This document shows, in pieces, positions 15,299-23,618 of a stretch of 64,000 bases of DNA (position 1 is the first letter of the stretch; each line of letters opens with the position of its first letter). The notes beneath the pieces were generated by a model, which worked only from the letters and a program-made list of their open reading frames with translations, was not told where the DNA came from and ran no database searches. This stretch comes from CAVVKW01 sp963761705. GTDB lineage: Bacteria; Verrucomicrobiota; Verrucomicrobiia; Chthoniobacterales; JAATET01. A program made the translations under genes and the position numbers. The DNA lies in NCBI GenBank assembly GCA_963761705.1, contig CAVXHK010000002.1:62001-126000 (forward strand), in the 5' to 3' direction.

Positions 15299-16507
15299 GT
15301 GGCTGACTTCTTCCAAACCGGCTCCATGGCCACCCTCCACCGCCTCGGCCATCCCGACGTCGACCGTCTCGAAGCCGAGTTGTCTGAATTCTCCGCCGAG
15401 CGCCCGCTTGCCCTCGTCCTCCCCTGTCACGTCAAAGAACTCGGCACCCACGCCCTCCGCGACCTCATCGCCGTTTTAAAAGACGTTCCCTACATTCGGC
15501 AGATCGTCGTCGGCATCGACGGGGCCGACGCCAAGGATTGGAAGTCAGCGCGCAAAATTTTCGCCACCCTCCCTCAGACCACGACCCTCCTCTGGAACGA
15601 CGGTCCCCGCATCAAGGGCCTGCTCGAGCGCCTCATCTCTTCCGACCTCGAACCCGGCCCCACCGGCAAAGGCAGAAATCTTTGGCTCTGCTTCGGCTAC
15701 GTCCTTGCCAGCGACCTCGCCCGCGTCGTCGCCGTGCACGATTGCGACATTCTCACTTACGACCGCGCCCTCCTCGCCCGCCTCTTCTACCCCGTCGCCA
15801 ACGCCACGCTCGGCTTCGACTTTTGCAAGGGCTACTCCGCCCGCTTCTCCGACAAGCTCAACGGCCGCGTCATGCGACTCCTCGTCACGCCGCTGCTCCG
15901 CTCGCTCCAGTCCATTCTCGGCGAGCACCCCTTCCTCGTTTACATGGACACTTTCCGCTACCCGCTCGCGGGCGAGGTGTCGATGGACGTCGACATCCTT
16001 CGTCGCACCCGGATTCCCGCCGACTGGGGCGTCGAGATCGGCATGCTCGCCGAGGTCTTCCGCGTCGTCTCGCCTAAGGCCATCTGCCAAGTCGATCTCG
16101 CCGACCGCTACGACCACAAACACCAGGACATCTCCGCCAAGGACGCTAGCAAAGGCCTCAACAAAATGGCCGTCGACATCGTCAAATGCGTCTTCCGCAC
16201 CCTCGCTGGTCACGGCATCAAACTCGACCGCGGCCTCTTCGATACCCTCCTCTCCGCCTACGTCCGCAAGGCCGAAGACACCGTCCGTTTCTACGCCGCC
16301 GACGCTGCCATAAACGGACTCAATTACGACCGCCACCAAGAAGAACTCGCCGTCTCCACCTTCGTCAAATCGATCCGAGGAGCCAGCGAAGACTACCAAG
16401 CCGACCCCTTGGGCGCGCCACTCATCCCCAATTGGAACCGCGTCATCTCCGCCCTTCCTGACTTCTTCGAGACCTTCAACGAAGCCGTCGACACCGACAA
16501 CAAGTAG
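15299..16507 (+). CDS. Glucosyl-3-phosphoglycerate synthase-like glycosyltransferase
   Basis: 402 aa, GT-A fold. It shows LVLPCHVKEL (39-48), a nucleotide-sugar loop 'VVGIDGA' (70-76), 'PTGKGRNLWLCFGY', the metal-binding DxD as VHDCDI (D148, D150), and 'GFDFCKGY'. The C-terminus has the acceptor/metal segment 'DVDILRRTRIPADWGVEIGMLAEV' and 'DKYDHKHQ'-like DRYDHKHQ. This is the pattern of GpgS (GT81) and related glucosylglycerate synthases, which transfer glucose to 3-phosphoglycerate or glycerate. A GTG start at 15299 is used; ATG at 15326 is equally plausible. It anchors the interpretation of the 10-16.5 kb cluster. Confidence 0.8.
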   Translation: MADFFQTGSMATLHRLGHPDVDRLEAELSEFSAERPLALVLPCHVKELGTHALRDLIAVLKDVPYIRQIVVGIDGADAKDWKSARKIFATLPQTTTLLWNDGPRIKGLLERLISSDLEPGPTGKGRNLWLCFGYVLASDLARVVAVHDCDILTYDRALLARLFYPVANATLGFDFCKGYSARFSDKLNGRVMRLLVTPLLRSLQSILGEHPFLVYMDTFRYPLAGEVSMDVDILRRTRIPADWGVEIGMLAEVFRVVSPKAICQVDLADRYDHKHQDISAKDASKGLNKMAVDIVKCVFRTLAGHGIKLDRGLFDTLLSAYVRKAEDTVRFYAADAAINGLNYDRHQEELAVSTFVKSIRGASEDYQADPLGAPLIPNWNRVISALPDFFETFNEAVDTDNK

Positions 16508-16562
16508 GAGAATCCGAGCGTCCCGCGCCCAACGAATCAAGCGGAGCGAGACCTCCGAACCT
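16506..16562. repeat. REP-like remnant plus non-coding stretch
   Basis: The sequence GAGCGTCCCGCGCC followed by AATCAAGCGGAGCGAGA is a short version of the GTCCC-loop/AGCGAAGCGAG repeat. The following 16563-16761 contains no convincing gene; a 60-codon frame there has no recognisable features. Confidence 0.45.
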
Positions 16563-16761
16563 CACACCATGAGATTCCCCGTGATTCCTCGACTCGGGCC
16601 AACCGTGCCGAGGACCAAACCCGCCTCGAACACCACCTTTTCAAACGAATGCTCGTCGACGGTCAGCATCGCCACCGCCACCACGCTCATCGAGACGTCA
16701 ATGCTCGGAGTTCAACTTCTGTTGCCATCATTCCGATCGTTTGAAATCTAGGAAAAATCGC

Positions 16762-17574
16762 TCAAAGCGAAAACTGCTTCCGGATTCGCTCACCCGCGTA
16801 GTCCAGGACGAGCACCACCACCAAGATGCACAGCAGCACCGCGCAGAACCGGTCCCACCGGGACAACTCCTGGTAAGTCTGCAACCAGACCCCGATCCCG
16901 CCCGCCCCGACGTAGCCGATGATCGAAGCGCTGCGGATGTTATATTCCAACATCCACAGCGTCTGACTCCAAACCAGCGGCTTCGCGTGCGGCCAGATCC
17001 CGTATTGAAATCGCTGCACCGCGTCCGCGCCCGTCGCCTTGAGACCGTCGGCGACCCCCGAATCAATCGACTCGAACGAATCACTGAAAAATTTTCCCAG
17101 ATACCCCACGCTGTAGAACGCGAGACCCACCACGCCGGCCAACGGATTCGCCCCGCAGACCGCCACCGCGATCAGCGCCCAAATCAGCCCCGGAATCGAC
17201 CGCACGCAAACCAGTAGAAACCGCGCCACCCGCACGAGCCAACCGGGCGCGATGTTCATCGAAGCCGCCATCGCCACCGGCAGCGAGACCAGGACCGAGA
17301 TAAGCGTCGCGATTACCGCAATTTGAAACGTCTCGATGAGCGCCTCTCCGAGCAGCCGCCAATCCGTGAAATTCGGTGGAAAAAATCGCTCCAGAAATCC
17401 GACCAGATTCGCGAGGTAATCCAGGTCCCGCCCCGACCCCCGCAACGCCGGGACCGAGAAGATGACCGCCAGAGCGAAGAGCGTCAACGTCACGCTGAAC
17501 GCGTTCACCTTCGGCTTGCCGGGCCGGGGCACGTTCGCTGGCGGAGCCGAGGCCCGATCTTCCAAGGCGTTCAC
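16762..17574 (-). CDS. phnE: Phosphonate/phosphite-type ABC transporter permease PhnE
   Basis: About 270 aa with six predicted TM segments. The binding-protein-dependent permease domain includes LGEALIETFQIAVIATLISV and the EAA-like loop 'FESIDSGVADGLKATGADAVQRFQYGIWPHA', plus 'NIRSASIIGYVGAGGIG', typical of PhnE. GTG at 17574 overlaps the phnC stop as GTGA, indicating coupling, so this start is preferred over the TTG at 17607. It forms a membrane channel with PhnC and the PhnD binding protein. No C-P lyase genes are nearby. Confidence 0.9.
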   Translation of the reverse strand: MNALEDRASAPPANVPRPGKPKVNAFSVTLTLFALAVIFSVPALRGSGRDLDYLANLVGFLERFFPPNFTDWRLLGEALIETFQIAVIATLISVLVSLPVAMAASMNIAPGWLVRVARFLLVCVRSIPGLIWALIAVAVCGANPLAGVVGLAFYSVGYLGKFFSDSFESIDSGVADGLKATGADAVQRFQYGIWPHAKPLVWSQTLWMLEYNIRSASIIGYVGAGGIGVWLQTYQELSRWDRFCAVLLCILVVVLVLDYAGERIRKQFSL

Positions 17575-18296
17575 GGCGCCGCGCGCAGCTTCCACGCCGC
17601 CGGGCAAACCCGGCTCAGCGACAGCGTGTAATCCGCGAACTCATCCACGAGATCCGGATCGTGCAGCACGCAGAAAACCGTCCGGCCTCGCGTCCGAGTC
17701 TCGTCCCGCAGGTACCCCAAGATGCTCCGCGCCAAGGCGGGATCCAAGCTGGCCACCGGCTCGTCCGCCAAGATTAACTCCGGCCCCTGCATGAGCGCCC
17801 GCGCAATGGCCGCCCGCTGCCTCTCACCACCCGAGATCTCGGACACTTGAAATTTTTCAAAACCCTTCAACCCGAAGCGCTCCAACAACTCCCGCGCCTT
17901 CGCCTTTTCCGTCCGCGTAAATCCAAACAACGTCCGCCACCACGGTCGCCGACCCAACACTCCACAGCAAACGTTCGTCAACACCGACGCATTCAACGTC
18001 AGCCGCAGATGCTGGAAAACGAGCCCCATCCGTTTCTGAAAATCCACCGGCCGGTGATCGCACAGCTGCTCGCACCGATAAGTGATCTCCCCCGCGCCCG
18101 GCTCGAGCATCCCCGCCAGACAAGCCAACAGACTGCTTTTGCCGACCCCCGACGGCCCGACGACCGCGACGAACGATCCGCGGGGAACCGACAAATCGAG
18201 GTCCCGCACGAGATCACGCTGATCCCGCCGGACGCTCAGCCCGCGCAATTCGACGTGAAACGGCTCCGCCGCTCCGATGGCCGGAGCGGCAGTCAT
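17571..18296 (-). CDS. phnC: Phosphonate/phosphite-type ABC transporter ATPase PhnC
   Basis: 241 aa. Walker A GPSGVGKSS, Q-loop 'GLVFQHLRL', signature 'ISGGERQRAAIARAL', Walker B 'LILADEPVASLD' and switch His 'VFCVLHDPDLV'. 'TNVCCGVLGRRPWWRTLFGF' resembles the PhnC segment between the Q-loop and the signature. The ATG overlaps the phnD stop by 4 nt and the gene overlaps phnE by 4 nt, so D-C-E form one coupled transcript. Confidence 0.92.
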   Translation of the reverse strand: MTAAPAIGAAEPFHVELRGLSVRRDQRDLVRDLDLSVPRGSFVAVVGPSGVGKSSLLACLAGMLEPGAGEITYRCEQLCDHRPVDFQKRMGLVFQHLRLTLNASVLTNVCCGVLGRRPWWRTLFGFTRTEKAKARELLERFGLKGFEKFQVSEISGGERQRAAIARALMQGPELILADEPVASLDPALARSILGYLRDETRTRGRTVFCVLHDPDLVDEFADYTLSLSRVCPAAWKLRAAP

Positions 18297-19171
18297 CGTT
18301 GCTTGAGCAGTTCCATCGCCGCCTCGATCGGAGCCAGGTGTTCGTCCGCGTCGACCTCGATGAGTTCGGCTGAGAAGACGTCCTCATTGATTTCACCGCC
18401 CGAGTCCCGGAGCGCCAGCAATCCGCGCTTGAGAATCTCCCGATCCGCGTCGCTCAACTTCAGAGAAGCCGCGATCACGTGCGTCGGCACGGGACCCTGT
18501 TCGGCCACGACCTTCAGTTTCGCCCGTTGCTCGTCCGTCAAATACTCGTCCTCGTCGAAGACGTAGTAGCTCACTGCTGCCGCCTCGGCCTCGCCCGAGA
18601 ACACCCGCTCGACCGCCGACACGTAGCCGATCCCGTAATTCACATTTCCCTCGCCGAAGAATGCCTCCGGGTTCGCGTCGTCACCGATGAGGCCCTTCTT
18701 GTGCAAATCCACCATCGGAATCAGAAATCCCGAGGTGCTCGTCCGGCTACTGAACGCAATCGGCTTCCCCCTCAGATCCTCGACCTTCGCGTAGGGCTTA
18801 TCCACCAGCGCCAGCCAGTAGCTCATGTAGTATGGGTTGCCTTCGATCTCTCCCGCCAGCAGCAACGAAGCCGCGTCGTTGTCCCGCGCGTTCACCATCT
18901 CGGTCGAACTCACGTAGGCCAGATCGATCGTCCCGTTCCTCATCCCCTCGACGATCACCGCCGCCGACGTCGGGACGATCACCTCGACCGGTCTCCCAAA
19001 ATTCTTTTCCAGGATCGAACCCAGCTCCTCACGTTCCGCCAACATCCGATCCGGATCCTTGTCCGGCTTGAGCGCAACAACCACCTGCTTGAGCGACAGC
19101 TCCTCCGCGTTCACCCCCACGGAAAACCCGCCAAAAATAACCAAAGCCAAAAGTCCTCGCAGCATCTTCAT
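18293..19171 (-). CDS. phnD: PhnD-family periplasmic binding protein
   Basis: 292 aa with a signal peptide (about 1-22, ending VNA-EE). Type II periplasmic binding fold of the phosphate/phosphite/phosphonate family: VVVALKPDKDPDRML, 'VPTSAAVIVEGMRNGTIDLAYVSSTEMV', 'GKPIAFSSRTSTSGFLIPM' and 'AAAVSYYVFDED'. The ligand is not evident from the sequence. A Fur-like palindrome lies directly before its start, so regulation by iron or another metal is possible and the substrate may not be a phosphonate. Confidence 0.85.
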   Translation of the reverse strand: MKMLRGLLALVIFGGFSVGVNAEELSLKQVVVALKPDKDPDRMLAEREELGSILEKNFGRPVEVIVPTSAAVIVEGMRNGTIDLAYVSSTEMVNARDNDAASLLLAGEIEGNPYYMSYWLALVDKPYAKVEDLRGKPIAFSSRTSTSGFLIPMVDLHKKGLIGDDANPEAFFGEGNVNYGIGYVSAVERVFSGEAEAAAVSYYVFDEDEYLTDEQRAKLKVVAEQGPVPTHVIAASLKLSDADREILKRGLLALRDSGGEINEDVFSAELIEVDADEHLAPIEAAMELLKQR

Positions 19172-19172
19172 G

Positions 19173-19193
19173 GATTGAGAATGAATCTCATTC
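19173..19193 (-). promoter_or_regulatory. Fur-like palindromic operator upstream of phnD
   Basis: TGAGAATGAATCTCATTCC contains GAATGA-ATC-TCATTC as a perfect 6-3-6 inverted repeat and closely resembles Fur boxes of the TGAGAATGATTCTCATT type. It sits 2-22 nt upstream of the phnD ATG, overlapping the leader where a repressor could block transcription or initiation. Confidence 0.5.
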
Positions 19194-19271
19194 CCGCCTG
19201 GAAGGCAAGTGCCCGGCTTGAACGGGATCCGCTACACCCAAGAGTTGAGGCGGCTCTGAGTCGCTCCCAGG

Positions 19272-19356
19272 AAGGACCTCAAGATCACGAAGGGGACCCA
19301 TTCATTTTCGCCACCTTCCCGTCGTTCATGCTCTTCGTGGTGAAAATTCATTCCGC
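19272..19356. repeat. Intergenic 'CTCTTCGTGGTGAA' phrase repeat
   Basis: The segment with AAGATCACGAAGGGGACCCA and GTTCATGCTCTTCGTGGTGA resembles the common 'CTTCGTGCTCTTCGTGGTGAA' intergenic phrase found in many environmental genomes. It separates murI (3' end) from the phnD promoter. No ORF is present. Confidence 0.4.
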
Positions 19357-19358
19357 CA

Positions 19359-20195
19359 CTACCCGCCCTGCACCGCGCGGACCTCGACGTCCCCGATCTC
19401 CAGATCCAGCGCCTCGACGGCAACCCGCAAAAACCCCTCCGTCGAATCCGTCAACGCCACGTTCAGCTCACCCACCCGCCCCGCGTCCGCCGCCAGTCGG
19501 CCAGACTCCAATGCTTCCCGCACCGCCAGCGCGCAATTTTGCGCGGAGTCCACCAACGTCACCCCCTCACCGGCGGCCCGTCCGATCGCCTCACGTAGCA
19601 GCGGATAATGCGTGCAACCCAGCACCAGCGTGTCGATTCCCTCGACCAGCAGCGGCTCCAAGTAGCGCGCCAGCACTTGATCCGTGATCGTATCCTCGAA
19701 CAATCCTTCTTCGATCAACGGCACCAGCAGCGGACACGCGGCCGTGAAAACCGCTGCCTCGGGCCGGATCACGTGGATCGCCTGCTCGTAGGCCCGGCTC
19801 GCGATCGTTGCCCGGGTTCCGATGACCCCAATCCGCCCCGCCCCACTCGCCTTCGCCGCCGCCGCCGCCCCGGGCACGATCACTCCCTGCACCGGCGCAC
19901 GGAAAAGCTCCTGCATCTTCGGCACGCCCAGCGCCGACGCGGTGTTGCACGCGACCACGATCATCTTCGCGCCCTCGGCTAAGAGGAGTCCGCCGATCTC
20001 GACACTGTAGCGTTCGATCGTCCGGCGGCTCTTTCCGCCGTACGGCACCCTCGCTGTGTCGCCGATGTAGAAGATACGCTCCGCCGGCAGCAGCTCGCGC
20101 AAAGCCGCCGCGACCGTCAGCCCACCGATCCCGGAATCGAAGACTCCGATCGGTCCGCTCCGCAAATCGCCAACCGCGTCGCCGCTCACCACCAT
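19359..20195 (-). CDS. murI: Glutamate racemase
   Basis: 278 aa. Interconverts L- and D-glutamate for peptidoglycan synthesis without cofactor. Two catalytic Cys: C83 in VACNTASA and C194 in VLGCTHYPLL. N-terminal IGVFDSGIGGLTVAAAL and 'DTARVPYGGKS' are family signatures. The start at 20195 overlaps the amidase stop by 10 nt, so the two cell-wall genes are co-transcribed. Confidence 0.96.
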   Translation of the reverse strand: MVVSGDAVGDLRSGPIGVFDSGIGGLTVAAALRELLPAERIFYIGDTARVPYGGKSRRTIERYSVEIGGLLLAEGAKMIVVACNTASALGVPKMQELFRAPVQGVIVPGAAAAAKASGAGRIGVIGTRATIASRAYEQAIHVIRPEAAVFTAACPLLVPLIEEGLFEDTITDQVLARYLEPLLVEGIDTLVLGCTHYPLLREAIGRAAGEGVTLVDSAQNCALAVREALESGRLAADAGRVGELNVALTDSTEGFLRVAVEALDLEIGDVEVRAVQGG

Positions 20196-21409
20196 TTCTC
20201 CAACTTCTTTTTCCCCACGGCCGGCGTCGGCGCGCCCGCGGGCTCCGGCGGCGCGGACTCCACCTTGACCTTCTCATCTTCGTCGTCCGGCGTGGCTTCT
20301 TCCGATTTCCGCGGGGTTGGTCGTGGATTCGGCGGCGGCGTCACCACCTCAGGTTCCACCCCATTCGTCCCCACGCCCTCCAGCGTGGGCCGCGTCGTGG
20401 GATCATCCCCCTTCACGATCAACGTCGGCGGCGGTGCGTCCGCTTTCCCGCTAACCGACCTCGTGTAGGCCTTAACGGCTTGCAAAATGGACGCCGCGAT
20501 CCGCTGCCGATACTCCCCCGACGCGATCAACCGGGCGTCCCGCGCCCCACTCATGAATCCGCCCTCGATCAACACGCCCGGAATGTCGATGGCCTTGATC
20601 ACCACAAACCGCGCCCGCTTGATCCCGCGGTCGACCATTCCGAGGTTGTTCACGAGCGCCGAATGCACCGCCGCCGCGAGCGCGATGTTCTGCGGATCCT
20701 GCGCGTTGCCGCGGTTCTCCTTGAAATCACTGTAACTGAGATTGTCCTCGTCCATCGACGGCACTCCGCGCGGGGCCAGCGCGTAGGTCTCGATGCCGGT
20801 CGCGTCCCGGGAATTGCTTTTGTTGAAATGCACGCTGAAAAACAGCGCACCCGGGAATTTGTTTGCAAAACGCGCCCGCTCCTCGAGCGGAACGAACACG
20901 TCTCGTGACCGCGTTGTCTTCACGTCGTAGCCCTCCTTTTCAAGCAGTTCCCGCGCCCGGAGCACGACGTCCAGCGCGTAGGCTTTTTCCAGTCCCAGCG
21001 GCCCCGTCGCTCCGCTGTCGTGCCCACCATGACCCGCGTCCAACACGATGGTGTGGATCTTTTCCGCGTCCTTGATCTTCCCGGGCCGCAGCACCGGCTC
21101 AAGGATTTTCGTCACGTCCATCGCCGAGAGGTAGACCTCGCCGTTGCGCGTCTCCATTGAGAAGCAAAGCACGTATTTCACGCCGTTGATGAACAGATCC
21201 CGCCCCCCGGCGACCCCCTTGACCTCCCGGCCCGCCGCGCTCAGCACAAACTTTTTCCGATCCGTCCGCTCCTCCGTTAGCCGGTAAAAATTCGCCACGT
21301 CTGAAACGGGCACGTAACGCCGACCATCCACCTTGATCACGTTCCACGTTGCGCCCTGGACGGACAGCCCCGCGACGAGCAGGGCGAAGGTGACGAGAAA
21401 GGAGCGCAT
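20186..21409 (-). CDS. N-acetylmuramoyl-L-alanine amidase (Amidase_3)
   Basis: About 407 aa with a signal peptide (MRSFLVTFALLVAGLSVQG-A). An N-terminal region (about 20-115) resembles a copper-amine-oxidase-N/AMIN-like wall-binding segment. The zinc amidase domain has VLDAGHGGHDSGATG (first Zn His), a downstream Glu, 'ALFFSVHFNKS', and the catalytic Glu near 'GVLIEGGFMSGARDA'. The last about 90 residues are Pro/Glu-rich and end KKKLEKWW. It cleaves septal or turnover peptidoglycan in the periplasm. Longer upstream starts exist but would lose the signal peptide. Confidence 0.9.
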   Translation of the reverse strand: MRSFLVTFALLVAGLSVQGATWNVIKVDGRRYVPVSDVANFYRLTEERTDRKKFVLSAAGREVKGVAGGRDLFINGVKYVLCFSMETRNGEVYLSAMDVTKILEPVLRPGKIKDAEKIHTIVLDAGHGGHDSGATGPLGLEKAYALDVVLRARELLEKEGYDVKTTRSRDVFVPLEERARFANKFPGALFFSVHFNKSNSRDATGIETYALAPRGVPSMDEDNLSYSDFKENRGNAQDPQNIALAAAVHSALVNNLGMVDRGIKRARFVVIKAIDIPGVLIEGGFMSGARDARLIASGEYRQRIAASILQAVKAYTRSVSGKADAPPPTLIVKGDDPTTRPTLEGVGTNGVEPEVVTPPPNPRPTPRKSEEATPDDEDEKVKVESAPPEPAGAPTPAVGKKKLEKWW

Positions 21410-21518
21410 GGGGCCGACAAGGTGGAAACGCCCCGCCCCCGACGCAAGCGGTTTCTCCCGCTCCCCCGGCCCGTCATTCTGAGCGGAGCGCAGATTTCCT
21501 GACTTCTCTCCCGGTCGA

Positions 21519-22400
21519 CTAATCGGGCTGCGATCTCCCGGGAGGAACCAAAGTATCCGCCGGCAGCTCCAACGCACGGTCCAGCACCGGCTCGAGCTCG
21601 ATCTTCTGCAGCTTTCCAACCAGCCCCGGATCATTCGCTGCCGCGAGCAGCTTTTCGTTCGTCAGCAATCGCTCGACCTTCCCACTCCTCGCCGCCTCGT
21701 TGACGCTCGCGTCGGCAGCCAGATCGACAAACGCGTCGTCTCCCGTGATCGCTCGGATTTCCGGCTGGTCGAGCAGCCTCTGCAACGCCGAAGGATCGGA
21801 GGCAACCTGCCCCAGCTTGCCCATCACTCGGTAAGTGCTCTCCGGCATCGGATCGATCGCTTTGAGAGCTGAGCCAACGGACCCTTCCTTGATTGAATCG
21901 TTCACCCGCACCGTCACTGCCTCCAACCAGCTCGGCTGCGGCACACCGTAATACTTCGCCACGTCGCCAAACCTTGGTTCCGCGAAAGCTCCAAGCCCCC
22001 GCACGAAAAACAGCGCCCCCCACACGAGAGTCAGACCAAAGAATAATCCCACCGCCGCACCGCCTCCCCCGTAAACCAAACGCAGTAGGAACGACCTCTG
22101 GTGCTCGGTCCGCTTGAAGAGCACGGCCCCCAGCACGGCCACTCCGATCCACACCCCGACACCCGCGACGAATCCCGTGACCGCCCCGATCACAATGGCC
22201 GGAACTGGAATCGCCCAACCCAACACCGCCGGAGCGACCCCGGACACCGCCAGCCCGACAAACAACCCTGCGAACATGCCCGCAAGCGACAACGCGGATC
22301 GCACGATCCCCTTCCGCCAACCGACGTAGGTCGACCAAAGTATCGTCACGAGCGTCCAGACGAGGAACGCTGTGCTGTAAAATGGAGACCCCTCAGGCAC
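21519..22400 (-). CDS. CvpA family membrane protein
   Basis: About 293 aa. Four hydrophobic helices in the first 150 residues with 'YVGWRKGIVRSALSLAGMFAGLFVGLAV' and 'FLLRLVYGGGGAAVGLFFGLTLVWG', the CvpA/colicin V production pattern. The C-terminal 140 residues are soluble and unassigned. GTG at 22400 overlaps the aroC stop by 8 nt, so it is read with aroC. It may act in cell-envelope homeostasis. Confidence 0.75.
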   Translation of the reverse strand: MPEGSPFYSTAFLVWTLVTILWSTYVGWRKGIVRSALSLAGMFAGLFVGLAVSGVAPAVLGWAIPVPAIVIGAVTGFVAGVGVWIGVAVLGAVLFKRTEHQRSFLLRLVYGGGGAAVGLFFGLTLVWGALFFVRGLGAFAEPRFGDVAKYYGVPQPSWLEAVTVRVNDSIKEGSVGSALKAIDPMPESTYRVMGKLGQVASDPSALQRLLDQPEIRAITGDDAFVDLAADASVNEAARSGKVERLLTNEKLLAAANDPGLVGKLQKIELEPVLDRALELPADTLVPPGRSQPD

Positions 22401-23475
22401 GGGTGGCTCGCTGCCGCAACGCGTGATCCGCGAGGACCAATGCCGCCATCGCCTCGACCATCGGCACGGCACGCGGCAGAACGCACGCGTCGTGGCGGCC
22501 CCGCGCCTTCAACTCCGCCGCCTCACCCCCGGAAGTCACCGTCTGCTGCGCGCGCGAGATCGTCGCCGTCGGCTTGAAAGCGATTCGAAACGCGATGGTC
22601 TCGCCGTTGGAAATCCCCCCTTGCACACCGCCCGACAGATTCGTCGCCGTCCGCACCGCTCCCTCCCGCATCTCGAAAGCATCATTGTGCTCCGAACCAC
22701 GGAGCCTCGTTCCCGCAAACCCCGACCCGATTTCGAACCCCTTCGTCGCCGGCAGACTCATCATCGCTTTCGCCAAATCCGCTTCCAATTTGTCGAAAAC
22801 CGGCTCGCCCAGCCCCGCGGGCACGCCCCGCAGCACGCACTCGATCACTCCCCCGATGGAGTCACCTTCCGACCGCACCGCCTTGATCCGCTCGATCATC
22901 CGCTCCGCCGCCGCCCCGTCCGGGCAGCGCACGACGTTTTGCTCCACGTCGTTCCGCGTCACCTTCGCGGCGTCCACCTCCGACCCTAGGTCGTGAATCC
23001 CGCTCACCCACGCGACGATTTCGAGACCGTCGTAGACCGATCGCAACCACTTCTCGGCGACGGCCCCGGCAGCGACCCGCCCGATGGTTTCACGCGCCGA
23101 GGACCGCCCGCCGCCCTGCCAGTTCCGGATTCCGTATTTCGCGTCGTAGGTGTAGTCCGCGTGCGAAGGCCGATACATCGTCTCCATCTCGGAGTAGGCC
23201 TCGGGCCGCGCGTCGGTATTCGGAACCATGATCGAGATCGGCGTCCCCAACGTCTTCCCCTCGAACGTCCCGCTGAGAATCTTGCAAGTATCCGTCTCCT
23301 TCCGCGGCGTCACGATTTCGCTCTGCCCCGGTCGACGCCGATCCAGCGCCGGCTGCAAATCGGCCTCCGTGAGCGGCAGCAAAGCCGGACACCCATCGAT
23401 CACAACGCCAACCCCGCCGCCGTGGGACTCGCCCCAAGTCGAGATCCGAAATAGACTGCCAAAAATACTCCCCAT
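22393..23475 (-). CDS. aroC: Chorismate synthase
   Basis: 360 aa. Last step of the shikimate pathway: FMNH2-dependent conversion of EPSP to chorismate. Signatures: GSLFRISTWGESHGGGVGVV, 'RPSHADYTYDAKYG', 'GGGRSSARETIGRVAAGAVA' and the C-terminal 'RHDACVLPRAVPMVEAM'. The start MGSIFGSLF at 23475 is the conventional one; the longer open frame upstream is not needed. It heads an operon with cvpA and the wall genes. Confidence 0.97.
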   Translation of the reverse strand: MGSIFGSLFRISTWGESHGGGVGVVIDGCPALLPLTEADLQPALDRRRPGQSEIVTPRKETDTCKILSGTFEGKTLGTPISIMVPNTDARPEAYSEMETMYRPSHADYTYDAKYGIRNWQGGGRSSARETIGRVAAGAVAEKWLRSVYDGLEIVAWVSGIHDLGSEVDAAKVTRNDVEQNVVRCPDGAAAERMIERIKAVRSEGDSIGGVIECVLRGVPAGLGEPVFDKLEADLAKAMMSLPATKGFEIGSGFAGTRLRGSEHNDAFEMREGAVRTATNLSGGVQGGISNGETIAFRIAFKPTATISRAQQTVTSGGEAAELKARGRHDACVLPRAVPMVEAMAALVLADHALRQRATRA

Positions 23476-23618
23476 ACCGCCGAAACAGATAGAGCCGACC
23501 TCCCACCCTGACAAGCCCGCGCCCTCCCAGTGGCATTGCGCTTCCAGCCAATGACCATCCTAACCAGCGAAGCCCCACTTCCAACACCCACCCAATCCAC
23601 CCCAAACGTATCCTGACC

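Noticed and set aside
16569..16751. 60-codon plus-strand frame before phnE
   Set aside because: No ribosome site or recognisable features; too short to support.
16762..19171. A full phosphonate degradation locus
   Set aside because: Only the D, C and E transporter genes are present; neighbouring genes are murI and solute synthesis.
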